Origin: Nitrospira sp.
GTDB taxonomy: Bacteria > Nitrospirota > Nitrospiria > Nitrospirales > Nitrospiraceae
Length of the DNA stretch: 64,000 nt
Reading direction: 5' to 3'
Assembly (NCBI GenBank): GCA_015903945.1
Contig: JABMDL010000001.1
Span: forward strand, 55,725-119,724
Part shown: positions 1 through 7,901 of the stretch, in pieces
Position numbering within the stretch: position 1 is the first letter of the stretch
Layout: every line of letters starts with the position of its first letter
Notes under the pieces: generated by a model
Databases searched by the model: none
Seen by the model: the letters and a program-made list of their open reading frames with translations, nothing else
What the model was told of the DNA's origin: nothing
Program-made: the position numbers and the translations under genes

Positions 1-485
1 ATATCCCGCGCAGCCTGCATCGGACGATCCGCCGTCGTCTTTTCACAGTCACGCTCGATACCAGTTTTCGCGCCGTCATGGAAGGGTGCGCCGGACCGCG
101 TCTGCAACATCCGAACGGCGGCACCTGGATCACACCGGCGATGACCGAGGCGTATACGCGCTTGCATGAATTAGGCTATGCCCATTCCGTTGAAACGTGG
201 ATCGGCAATGAGTTGGTAGGCGGAGTCTACGGGGTGGCCCTCGGCGGAGCATTTTTTGCCGAGTCCATGTTCACACGCGTCGATGACGCCTCGAAAGTGG
301 CATTGGTTTCTCTGGTGCGCCAACTCCACGCCTGGGGATTCCGCCTCATCGATTGCCAGCAATCCTCGCCGCACGTCCTGCGCTTCGGCGCCGAAGCCAT
401 CCCCCGTCGTGACTTCATTGCCCGGTTGTCTGACGCCATTAGACTCCCCGATCGCCGTGGGCAGTGGGCCTTCGACACGACCTAA
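1..485 (+). CDS. aat: Leucyl/phenylalanyl-tRNA--protein transferase, 5' truncated by window edge
   Basis: This enzyme moves Leu or Phe from aminoacyl-tRNA to the N-terminus of proteins with basic N-termini, marking them for ClpS/ClpAP degradation in the cytoplasm. The frame is open from base 3, before the ORF-track ATG at 78, and encodes a VTLDTSFRAVMEGCA-like stretch followed by TWITPAM, AHSVE, LVGGVYGV and ESMF, which are family blocks. The N-terminal part lies outside the window. The C-terminus is complete and ends 12 bases before a promoter for the next gene. Confidence 0.93.
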   Translation, partial: IPRSLHRTIRRRLFTVTLDTSFRAVMEGCAGPRLQHPNGGTWITPAMTEAYTRLHELGYAHSVETWIGNELVGGVYGVALGGAFFAESMFTRVDDASKVALVSLVRQLHAWGFRLIDCQQSSPHVLRFGAEAIPRRDFIARLSDAIRLPDRRGQWAFDTT

Positions 486-497
486 CCCAACCCGCAT

Positions 498-526
498 TTG
501 ACAGCCTTTTCCTCTGTCGCTTATGA
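498..526 (+). promoter_or_regulatory. Sigma70-type promoter for the rhodanese gene
   Basis: A perfect TTGACA (498-503), a 17-base spacer and TTATGA (521-526) precede the rhodanese gene. The ORF-track start at 523 falls inside the -10 box, so translation must begin downstream at 556. The predicted leader is about 23 bases. Confidence 0.7.
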
Positions 527-555
527 TCTCTCTTCGTTCAGGAGGAGGCTGTCAC

Positions 556-876
556 ATGAGTTTCACGATCACTGTGAAAGAACTAAAGGCCCGGCTCGAT
601 AAAGGGGATCCGTTGGTGCTCTTGGATGTCCGGGAACCGTGGGAACATGCGATCGCCAAGCTGGACAATTCCACGCTGATCCCGCTCGGCACTTTGCCGC
701 AATCTCTCGACAAGTTGGACAAGAACAGCGAGATTATCGCCTATTGCCACCATGGAATGAGGAGCGGGGACGCAACAGGATTTCTACTCCAGCAAGGATT
801 TTCGAATGTGAAAAACTTGATCGGCGGGATCGATGCCTGGTCGCTCCAGGTTGATGGGAAAGTACCCCGGTACTGA
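556..876 (+). CDS. Single-domain rhodanese-like sulfurtransferase
   Basis: A 106-residue protein with one rhodanese fold. LLDVREPWEHA near residue 25 is the typical N-terminal block, and CHHGMRSG is the active-site loop with the persulfide-forming Cys. It probably carries sulfane sulfur in the cytoplasm; the acceptor is unknown. The start at 556 is preceded by AGGAGG and agrees with the promoter; the 11 extra residues of the longer ORF are rejected. It is monocistronic and converges on the epimerase gene, with the two stop codons adjoining. Confidence 0.88.
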   Translation: MSFTITVKELKARLDKGDPLVLLDVREPWEHAIAKLDNSTLIPLGTLPQSLDKLDKNSEIIAYCHHGMRSGDATGFLLQQGFSNVKNLIGGIDAWSLQVDGKVPRY

Positions 877-1800
877 CTACCCCATGTGTTCCCGAAAATA
901 GGCCACGGTTTTCTTCAGCCCTTCGGTCAGATCGACTTTGGGTTCCCATCCGAGTTCTTGCTTGATCCTGGACGGATCGACCACGCTGCGAGTCTGTTCT
1001 CCTGCTTTAGCCGGCCCGTGTACCTCCTTACAACCCATCCCGGTCAGCTCCGAGAGTATCCGAAACAATTCGTTGACCGACGTCTCGGTACCTGTCCCTA
1101 CATTGTAGACTCCTTGTGAGTCCTGCCCCATCGCGGCCAGGTTGGCTTCGACCACATCGTCCACATACACAAAGTCTCTGGTCTGGCGGCCGTTTCCGTT
1201 GATGATGGGCTGCTGGTTATTCAACATTTGTCGAATGAATATCGCCACGACGCCGGCTTCTCCATCCGGATCTTGTCGAGGGCCGTACACGTTGGCGTGC
1301 CGAAGGCTCACGACCTGAATTCCGCTGAGTCGCTGAAAATAGAACAAGTAGTGTTCGCCGCAGAGCTTGCTGATCCCGTAGGGTGACAGTGGTTTCGTGG
1401 CATGGGACTCAGACGCAGGGCCCAATTCCTGTTCCCCGTAAATGGCCCCCCCGGAGGATGAGAACACGACCTTTCTGACCCCATGCCGGACCGCTTGCTG
1501 CAACACGTTCATCGTCCCAAGCACGTTCACCTGGGCGTCAAACACCGGATCCTCGACCGAGCGCCTCAGATTGACCTGAGCTGCCAGATGAAGTACGACA
1601 TTGGGCCGTTCGTTCCGGAAGATCCGCTCGAGACGCCAGCCTTGAATATCAGTCTTATACAGGTTGGCCGCGCGATTGACATTTCTCCTCGATCCGGTCG
1701 CCATGTTATCGACGACGACCACTTGATGTCCCTCCTCCACCAACCGATCCACGATATGAGACCCGATGAATCCTGCGCCGCCCGTCACCAGTACCTTCAT
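877..1800 (-). CDS. NAD-dependent epimerase/dehydratase, UDP-glucose 4-epimerase-like
   Basis: An extended short-chain dehydrogenase of about 307 residues. It opens with the dinucleotide motif TGGAGFIGS and carries the catalytic YGISK (YxxxK) in the middle, followed by a sugar-nucleotide-binding C-terminal half (NVYGPRQDP, TRDFVYVDD). It most likely interconverts a UDP-sugar for surface polysaccharide; the exact sugar cannot be read from sequence. The start at MKVLVTGG is favoured because GGAGGG lies directly upstream, whereas the 22-residue extension overlaps tlyA. It is the last gene of the rny-to-epimerase minus-strand run. Confidence 0.85.
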   Translation of the reverse strand: MKVLVTGGAGFIGSHIVDRLVEEGHQVVVVDNMATGSRRNVNRAANLYKTDIQGWRLERIFRNERPNVVLHLAAQVNLRRSVEDPVFDAQVNVLGTMNVLQQAVRHGVRKVVFSSSGGAIYGEQELGPASESHATKPLSPYGISKLCGEHYLFYFQRLSGIQVVSLRHANVYGPRQDPDGEAGVVAIFIRQMLNNQQPIINGNGRQTRDFVYVDDVVEANLAAMGQDSQGVYNVGTGTETSVNELFRILSELTGMGCKEVHGPAKAGEQTRSVVDPSRIKQELGWEPKVDLTEGLKKTVAYFREHMG

Positions 1801-1834
1801 CATCCCTCCGGTCGATTGATGCCGTTGCCACCCC

Positions 1835-2623
1835 TTACATATCACGAAATGGCGCCGCGACCTCAAAAATTGCCAATTGTTCTTGGTTCCCCTTTTTCCC
1901 CTTGAGTGGAGAGTCCATCGATTTCACCACTCGCAAACCCAGCTCTTCCGCAAATCGCAGAATCCGTTGCAGCACCTCCTGACGCTGGGCCTCATCACGA
2001 ACCACTCCACCCCGGCCAACCTGCCCCTTCCCCACCTCGAATTGGGGTTTGATGAGCGCAATCACCCGCGCCCCTGGTTTGCAAAATTGCAAGACCGGGG
2101 GCAGCACTTTCGTCAATGAGATGAACGAGACATCGATGACCGTCAGTCCGATCCAGTCCGGGATGGCGGACCGCTCGAGATAGCGAATATTGGTCCGCTC
2201 GATCAGCACGACGCGAGGGTCCTGCCTGAGCTTCCAGTCGAATTGGCCGTACCCGACATCCACTGCATAGACCCGGGCCGCACCGTGCTGCAACAAGCAG
2301 TCGGTAAACCCTCCCGTCGAACAGCCGACATCGAGACAGACGGCGTCACGCAGATCGATTGAACCGGCCTCCAGAGCAGCCGCCAGCTTCTCCCCTCCTC
2401 GGCTGACAAAACGGGAGGCCTGGTGGACGATCTCGATTCGCGCGTCCACGGCCACGGCCTTGGCCGGCTTGTCGACCGTCACCCCGTTGACCTTGACCTC
2501 TCCCGCAAGGATCATCCGGGCAGCGACTTCTCGGCTAGGCGCCTGCCCCCGTGTCACGAGCCATTGATCGAGCCGGTTTTTTTCAGCGCGCGTCGTGGAG
2601 ACCATGAACTCGTTGGAAGACAC
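1835..2623 (-). CDS. tlyA: TlyA-family rRNA 2'-O-methyltransferase (hemolysin A family)
   Basis: The first ~65 residues form an S4 RNA-binding domain (LDQWLVTRGQAPSREVAARM). The rest is an FtsJ-like Rossmann methyltransferase with the SAM motif LDVGCSTGGFTD, then VIDVSFISLTKVLP and ALIKPQFEVGKG. Characterised members methylate cytidines of 16S and/or 23S rRNA; the hemolysin name is historical. The ORF starts at GTG; an in-frame ATG six codons later (2605) is an alternative, and neither has a strong ribosome site. It lies between xseB and the epimerase gene in the same operon. Confidence 0.9.
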   Translation of the reverse strand: MSSNEFMVSTTRAEKNRLDQWLVTRGQAPSREVAARMILAGEVKVNGVTVDKPAKAVAVDARIEIVHQASRFVSRGGEKLAAALEAGSIDLRDAVCLDVGCSTGGFTDCLLQHGAARVYAVDVGYGQFDWKLRQDPRVVLIERTNIRYLERSAIPDWIGLTVIDVSFISLTKVLPPVLQFCKPGARVIALIKPQFEVGKGQVGRGGVVRDEAQRQEVLQRILRFAEELGLRVVKSMDSPLKGKKGNQEQLAIFEVAAPFRDM

Positions 2624-2664
2624 AAGCCGGAGAGAAGAGACCTCGGACAGTGGAGCGTATCTCG

Positions 2665-2916
2665 TCAGCCGACGGGATTCTCTCCATCGCCCTCATCGGC
2701 AGAAAAGGCTCTGAGTTGTCGCTTCCCATTCTTATCTTGCACCAGCACTTCAATCTTGCGTTCGGCTTCTTCCAGAACTTTGAGACAGTTCTTGGAAAGG
2801 CGAATTCCCTCTTCGAAGATCTTCAATGATTCATCCAAGGGCAAGTCACCCTTTTCCAATTCACCTACGATGGCTTCCAAGCGCGCCATTGCCTGTTCGA
2901 ATTTCACCCCGGCCAC
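2665..2916 (-). CDS. xseB: Exodeoxyribonuclease VII small subunit
   Basis: An 83-residue helical protein with the family pattern KFEQAMARLEAIVGELEKGDLPLDESLKIFEEG. It binds several-fold per XseA to form the single-strand-specific exonuclease. The start is set at GTG 2916 because GGAGAGGAG lies 6-7 bases upstream; the ATG at 2961 would add a 15-residue tail unlike the family. It sits 54 bases downstream of xseA, the usual arrangement. Confidence 0.92.
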   Translation of the reverse strand: MAGVKFEQAMARLEAIVGELEKGDLPLDESLKIFEEGIRLSKNCLKVLEEAERKIEVLVQDKNGKRQLRAFSADEGDGENPVG

Positions 2917-2970
2917 AGTTGTCTCCTCTCCGACAAGGAATGGGCCATTATAGCGGGACACGACCGCCGT

Positions 2971-4299
2971 TTAAACTGATCCCTCTGGCACGGTTTCATT
3001 GACCGTGCAACGGAGCTGTCCTCTGGCAAGCCGAGCCACGACTTCCTGGCCGACCACAACCTGGCGGGCGTCCCGAACAATTCGACGCACGGACACCGTC
3101 TCCACAATGCTGTAGCCTCGATCGAGAATGGCCAGCGGGCTCAACACGTGCAGCTGCGCCAGGCAAGCATGCGCCGCGTGTGATCGCCGATCCAGGCCGT
3201 ATCGCATCACCTGTTGGAGACGCGAGAGGAGCTGGGGTACCAAGGCGCTGCCGTGCCGTACTCGAGCGGTTGGGCTACGGCCTATCAATTCATGCTGGAA
3301 TGCATGGACCTGACCCCATCGCCGTTTCAGCATCTCCTGCATGGCCTGCCGCATCCGAATCACCGCACCATCCACATGCTGCATGTCCTCCAACACCCGG
3401 AAACGGACATTCGCCAGATAGCTGACCATGAGATCGAGCCGGCTGCGTGTGCCGTCACAATGCCGACGGATCGCTCGTCGGCTGCGCGTTGTCAATTCAC
3501 CGAGACGGTCCACCACCTCGCTCAACACCGGAGCGACCGCTTCGGCAGCGGCTGACGGTGTCGGTGCCCGCACGTCGGCCGCAAAATCCGCCAAGGTGGT
3601 GTCTGTCTCATGTCCCACGGCCGATACAATGGGAATGGGTGACTCGGCGATTGCACGCACGACCCCTTCGTCGTTGAAGCTCCAGAGATCTTCAGATGAC
3701 CCACCGCCCCGACCGATGATGATCACATCGATATGGCCCACCGTCGCCAGGGATCGGATGGCTGCGACGATCTGTTCCGCAGAGCCCTCTCCCTGCACCG
3801 ACACCGGTGCCAGGATGAGGTGAAGAATGGGACAGCGGCGATGCAGCACGGTCACCATATCTCGAACCGCCGCTCCCGACAGCGAGGTCACGATCCCGAC
3901 AGTTCGAGGAAAGGCCGGCAAGCGTTTCTTCCGATCCTGATCGAAGAGGCCCTCGGCAGCGAGGCGATTCTTGAGCTGTTCGAACGCCAGTTGCTGCGCG
4001 CCACGCCCTTTGGGTTCCAGATACTCAAGAATAATCTGGTACTCGCCGCGCGGCTCGTAGACCGTCACACGCCCCCGCACAATGACGTGGAGGCCGTCCT
4101 CCAAACCGAACCGCAACCGTAGCGCGGTCGGCCGGAAGATCACGGCCCGAATCTGACTGGAATCGTCCTTGAGGGTACAGTAGAGGTGGCCGGACCCCGG
4201 CGCGCGCAGATTGGAGACTTCCCCTTCGAGCCACACCTCGACAAAGTCACGTTCCAATGAGGCTCGAACCAATCTGGTCAGTTCGGAGACAGTGAACAC
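2971..4299 (-). CDS. xseA: Exodeoxyribonuclease VII large subunit
   Basis: A 442-residue nuclease subunit of normal length. The N-terminal ~100 residues form the OB-fold DNA-binding domain (FVEVWLEGEVSNLR, HLYCTLKDDSSQIRAVIF). The catalytic core follows with PAFPRTVGIVTS, IIIGRGGGSSEDLWSFNDE and PIVSAVGHETDTTLADFAAD, then a long helical arm that docks XseB. It acts on single-stranded DNA in the cytoplasm. Translation starts at GTG. Gene order rny-ymdB-xseA-xseB-tlyA suggests one transcript for nucleic-acid metabolism. Confidence 0.95.
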   Translation of the reverse strand: MFTVSELTRLVRASLERDFVEVWLEGEVSNLRAPGSGHLYCTLKDDSSQIRAVIFRPTALRLRFGLEDGLHVIVRGRVTVYEPRGEYQIILEYLEPKGRGAQQLAFEQLKNRLAAEGLFDQDRKKRLPAFPRTVGIVTSLSGAAVRDMVTVLHRRCPILHLILAPVSVQGEGSAEQIVAAIRSLATVGHIDVIIIGRGGGSSEDLWSFNDEGVVRAIAESPIPIVSAVGHETDTTLADFAADVRAPTPSAAAEAVAPVLSEVVDRLGELTTRSRRAIRRHCDGTRSRLDLMVSYLANVRFRVLEDMQHVDGAVIRMRQAMQEMLKRRWGQVHAFQHELIGRSPTARVRHGSALVPQLLSRLQQVMRYGLDRRSHAAHACLAQLHVLSPLAILDRGYSIVETVSVRRIVRDARQVVVGQEVVARLARGQLRCTVNETVPEGSV

Positions 4300-4362
4300 C
4301 TGTCTCGATGGAGCATCGGAAAATAGCGGGGTGGATGGGATGCGGCGCGTGGACAGTCTCCT

Positions 4363-5142
4363 TCAGTCGATCAGGCGGATTCGTTCAAAGGCGACGGCTT
4401 TGCCCAAACGCGCGTCCAACTCAAGCAGCACCGCGCAGAACACCGACGGACCGGACGCCACTTCGAACCGTTTGGGCATGCCCGTCAGGAACTTTTCGAT
4501 CGCCAGCTCCTTTTTCACACCGATCACCGAGTGCAGCGGCCCGGTCATTCCGATGTCGGTAATATACGCCGTGCCTTTCGGAAGAATCTGCTCATCGGCG
4601 GTTTGCACATGCGTGTGGGTCCCGACCACCGCCGTTACGTCGCCGTCCAAATAGTGCCCCATGGCCATCTTTTCCGATGTGGCCTCGGCGTGCATATCGA
4701 CGACCACCGCCAACGTTTCCTGTTTCAATTTCGACACTTCGCGTTTGGCCGTTTGAAACGGACAATCGATCGTCGGCATATAGGCCCGCCCCATCAGCTG
4801 AAGGACCGCCAACTTTTCCCCGCCGGCGGTTTCCACGACCACACTCCCCCTCCCTGGCACGCCAGGCGGATAGTTGGCGGGACGCAGGAGACGGGATTGG
4901 CGTGGGAAATATTCCAGGGCCTCCTTCTTGTCCCAGGCATGATTGCCCGTTGTGATCACCGAGAGGCCCAGTTCGAATAATTCGTCCGCCAGCTCCGGCG
5001 TAATACCGAATCCGCCCGCGGCATTCTCACCGTTCCCGATCACAACATCGACTTGCCGCTGCGCCACCAGGCGCGGCACTGCGCGGGACACGGCTCGCCG
5101 GCCCGGTTCGCCCATGATATCGCCAATACACAGGACCTTCAT
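4363..5142 (-). CDS. YmdB-family metallophosphoesterase
   Basis: A 259-residue calcineurin-like phosphoesterase of the TIGR00282/YmdB family, which in Bacillus hydrolyses 2',3'-cyclic nucleotides and affects RNA turnover. Visible metal-site blocks are GDIMGEPGR at the N-terminus, GNGENAAGG, TTGNHAWD and VGTHTHVQTAD near residue 175. Its start overlaps the rny stop by 4 bases, so translation is probably coupled. The pairing with RNase Y matches the Bacillus gene order and supports a shared role in mRNA decay. Confidence 0.9.
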   Translation of the reverse strand: MKVLCIGDIMGEPGRRAVSRAVPRLVAQRQVDVVIGNGENAAGGFGITPELADELFELGLSVITTGNHAWDKKEALEYFPRQSRLLRPANYPPGVPGRGSVVVETAGGEKLAVLQLMGRAYMPTIDCPFQTAKREVSKLKQETLAVVVDMHAEATSEKMAMGHYLDGDVTAVVGTHTHVQTADEQILPKGTAYITDIGMTGPLHSVIGVKKELAIEKFLTGMPKRFEVASGPSVFCAVLLELDARLGKAVAFERIRLID

Positions 5143-6740
5143 CGGGCATATTCCACGTACCGGCTCTCCCGAATGACGGTCACCTTGATCTGGCCGGGAT
5201 ATGTCAATTCCTGTTCGATCTTTTTCGCCAGTTCGCGTGACAGCTGAAACGACTCGGCGTCGGTGATGTCCTCCTGGCGGACGATCACGCGGATCTCCCG
5301 CCCCGCTTGAATCGCATAGGCCTTTTGCACGCCTTTTTGTCCCGTCGCCAACGATTCAAGCTTTTCCAGCCGTTTGACGTAGGACTCCAGGGCCTCTCTT
5401 CTGGCGCCAGGCCGGGCCGCCGAGAGCGCCTCCGCTGCCGCCACCAGCACACTCTCCGGACAAATCGGCTCCACCTGTTCATGATGGGCGGCGATCGCGT
5501 TGACGATCTTGGGGGATTCTCCGTATTTTTTGGCGATCTCAGCCCCCAGCATGGCATGCGGCCCTTCTTCTTCGTGGCTCACCGCTTTGCCGATGTCGTG
5601 GAGCAAGGCACCGCGCCGCGCCAACCTCACGTCCAAGCCGAGTTCCGACGCCATGATGCCGCAAATATACGACGCTTCCCGCGCATGATACAGATTGTTC
5701 TGTCCGTAGCTCGTCCGATACTTGAGCCGCCCCAGTACTTTGATCAACTCAGGATGAAAATCTGCTAGCCCTAATTCGAAGATAATCTTTTCGGCTTCTT
5801 CGTACATCAGCTTGTCGATGTCGACCTTCACCTTCTCGACAATCTCTTCGATGCGGGTGGGATGGATCCGCCCATCATGCATCAACCGCTCGAGCGATAC
5901 CTTGGCAATCTCGCGCCGCAAGGGATCGAACCCCGATATGATCACGGCCTCCGGCGTCTCATCGATGATCAAATCGATCCCTGTGGCCGCCTCGATCGCG
6001 CGGATATTTCGCCCTTCCCGGCCGATGATCCGGCCCTTCATGGCATCGTTCGGAATCTGGACCACCGAGATCGTGGATTCCGACACGTAGTCGCGCACCA
6101 CCCGCTGAATGGAGCTGGTGATGATTTCGCGGGCCTCCCGTTCGGCGTTCTCACGCGCCTCTTCGATGGTCCGCTTGGCAATGCCCGCCGCATCGAGCCG
6201 GGCCTGCGATTCCATTTCGGCGATCAAGTGTTTCTTGGCCTCATCCGCCGTCATCCCCGCGACACGCTCCAACGCCTCACGATGTTCGCGCTCAGCCTTG
6301 GCACAGGCGGCTTGCTTCGCGGCAAGCCCCTCCTCTCGTCGCACGAAATCCTGATCGCGTTTCTGTAACTCAGTGTCCCGTTTTTCTACCGCGGCGAGCT
6401 TCCGATCGAGACCTTCCTCCCGCTGGATCAGCCGTTTCTCCAACGCCGCGAACTCCACGAGCTTGGCCTTTTGTTCCTTTTCAAGCTCGGATTTGGCCTG
6501 GAACACCAGGTCCTTGGCTTCAAGCCTGGCTTCTTTCACCAGGTTCTCAGCCTCACGCTGCGCGTTTAGGACAATCTGCTTGGCCTGCCCATCCCGCTCG
6601 GCCTGTTTCGAGGCGGCCAAGTTGCGGCGCACCAACTCGAACACCCCGGCACCGAGGAGAGCGCCGATGATTCCGCATACGATGGACAACACGATTGAGG
6701 TTGAAATGGGAGTCACCCCCTTGTCGGAATGACCAGGCAT
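5139..6740 (-). CDS. rny: Ribonuclease Y
   Basis: A 533-residue membrane-anchored endoribonuclease that starts mRNA decay. In order: a transmembrane segment (residues ~12-35), a long charged coiled coil (~40-200), a KH RNA-binding domain with GRIIGREGRNIRAIE, and an HD domain whose metal motif is LLHDIGKAVSHE. The length matches the family. The annotated ATG lies at the edge of the loop of a perfect 7-bp hairpin (6732-6749) and lacks a clear Shine-Dalgarno site; a GTG at 6716 is the only nearby alternative. It heads the run through ymdB, xseA, xseB and tlyA. Confidence 0.95.
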   Translation of the reverse strand: MPGHSDKGVTPISTSIVLSIVCGIIGALLGAGVFELVRRNLAASKQAERDGQAKQIVLNAQREAENLVKEARLEAKDLVFQAKSELEKEQKAKLVEFAALEKRLIQREEGLDRKLAAVEKRDTELQKRDQDFVRREEGLAAKQAACAKAEREHREALERVAGMTADEAKKHLIAEMESQARLDAAGIAKRTIEEARENAEREAREIITSSIQRVVRDYVSESTISVVQIPNDAMKGRIIGREGRNIRAIEAATGIDLIIDETPEAVIISGFDPLRREIAKVSLERLMHDGRIHPTRIEEIVEKVKVDIDKLMYEEAEKIIFELGLADFHPELIKVLGRLKYRTSYGQNNLYHAREASYICGIMASELGLDVRLARRGALLHDIGKAVSHEEEGPHAMLGAEIAKKYGESPKIVNAIAAHHEQVEPICPESVLVAAAEALSAARPGARREALESYVKRLEKLESLATGQKGVQKAYAIQAGREIRVIVRQEDITDAESFQLSRELAKKIEQELTYPGQIKVTVIRESRYVEYAR

Positions 6741-6749
6741 TAGCCTGGT
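6732..6749 (-). promoter_or_regulatory. Hairpin around the rny start codon
   Basis: A perfect inverted repeat, ACCAGGC-TAAT-GCCTGGT as read on the minus strand, straddles the rny ATG. The first AT of the codon is in the loop and the G in the 3' arm. Such a structure could limit ribosome access. No competing element is visible, so a regulatory role is inference. Confidence 0.4.
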
Positions 6750-7290
6750 TCATATATGCATCCTGAACAGATTGCGGGGGGATTCGAGAAAGCGGACCAA
6801 AGGGGAGCGGCTCAGAAAATCGCTGACTGGTCAGCCCGGAAACAAACGAGACCATCTGGCTTGTTGTACGACACTGGTGAGATCCTTCTCCGCATATCTC
6901 TTCCGTGATTGGAAGGCTCGTCGAGTTATGGAGCCCGCCCTTCTTGAAGTGTCTATGCCGAAGACAGGAACAGCACACGTTAAATCATCATCACCACCCG
7001 GCCATCTCCCTCTACCTTCCCACACGCGCATCCAGAATCGCCGTATGGGAATGACTCCTCCGACCGATACCCACCGGGTTGACATCTCGTACATCCACAT
7101 CCACAGATTGGTTCTCGTTCTCACAACACTGATTTCCAGTTGAGTCAACAATCCTGAGTACAGACTCCTCGTGGCCGACTTGTCCTCAAATCCACTCGCG
7201 CGATTCACTTCCTGAGGTCACGATAACAAAGGGCTTCTTTGAAAGCAAGGTCAAACTTGCTTCGTGCCGAGAGGGAATCAACGAAGGGCG
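6741..7290. other. 550-bp ORF-free spacer between zapA and rny
   Basis: No ORF with family-like or coding-like features is seen on either strand. On the minus strand a small GCAAG...CTTGC hairpin followed by T-rich sequence lies at about 7241-7260, just after zapA, and could attenuate read-through. In many bacteria the spacer downstream of zapA holds 6S RNA (ssrS). No convincing 6S bubble and closing stem could be recognised by eye, so no RNA gene is called. Confidence 0.4.
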
Positions 7291-7587
7291 TCAGCGAAAG
7301 AGGGAGGTCGGCATCTGCTCATCAATGGAGTCCATGAGCACGGTCATCCGCCGCTCGACATCTGCCTCTCCTTGCGCCCGCTTCTTCTCGGACTCAAAGA
7401 GCTGATGCGCCAGATTGATGGCCGTGAGCACCGCCAATTTCGAGGGGGTTGCCGTCTTCATCCCTTCAGCCAAATGCCTCATGTGATCGTCGACGAAGTG
7501 GGCCAGCCGCCGGACATAGGCATCGTCGGCCTCGCCGCGAATCGCGTACCGCTGGCCATAGATCTCGACATCAATAATCCTAGTCAA
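7291..7587 (-). CDS. zapA: Cell division protein ZapA
   Basis: A 98-residue ZapA-type protein that crosslinks FtsZ filaments at midcell. The N-terminal strand-helix head (TRIIDVEIYGQRYAIRGEAD) is followed by a coiled coil with AVLTAINLAHQLFESE, both typical. The start is TTG 7587: AAGGAGG lies six bases upstream, and the codon overlaps the TAG stop of the preceding ZapB-like gene. The ORF-track start at 7614 lies inside that gene and is rejected. Confidence 0.88.
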   Translation of the reverse strand: MTRIIDVEIYGQRYAIRGEADDAYVRRLAHFVDDHMRHLAEGMKTATPSKLAVLTAINLAHQLFESEKKRAQGEADVERRMTVLMDSIDEQMPTSLFR

Positions 7588-7834
7588 GAGCCACCTCCTT
7601 GGAGTCGTCCGCACATTCCAGCAATTCGATCTCGCTCATGACCCGCTCGATTCGCGACTTGATATCGAGACGTTCTTTCTCCCACCGCCGGTTCACGTCA
7701 TCTTGAGACACTATCTGCTGACGGGCCGCTTTGACTTCATCTTCCAACGACGCATTTTTCCGTTTGAGCTCCTGAACTAACTTCACCAAGTCCTTGATCC
7801 GAGTCTCCAGCACATCGAGACGGTCCAACGCCAT
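7580..7834 (-). CDS. Small coiled-coil protein, ZapB-like
   Basis: About 84 residues, almost wholly heptad-patterned helix (LDVLETRIKDLVKLVQELKRKN onward). It sits directly upstream of, and overlaps, zapA. By size, coiled-coil nature and position it resembles cell-division factors of the ZapB type that bridge ZapA to the chromosome terminus, but coiled coils are poor evidence of homology. The ATG at 7834 is chosen; a GTG at 7855 would add seven residues. Confidence 0.6.
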   Translation of the reverse strand: MALDRLDVLETRIKDLVKLVQELKRKNASLEDEVKAARQQIVSQDDVNRRWEKERLDIKSRIERVMSEIELLECADDSKEVALD

Positions 7835-7901
7835 GACAATCCCGCTTTCGTTCACGAGTGAATCCGGTAGGACGCACTATAGAAAACTTCGCAAAATCTT
7901 G

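Noticed and set aside
6741-7290. 6S RNA gene call
   Set aside because: The position fits, but the required long paired arms and central bubble could not be traced by eye.
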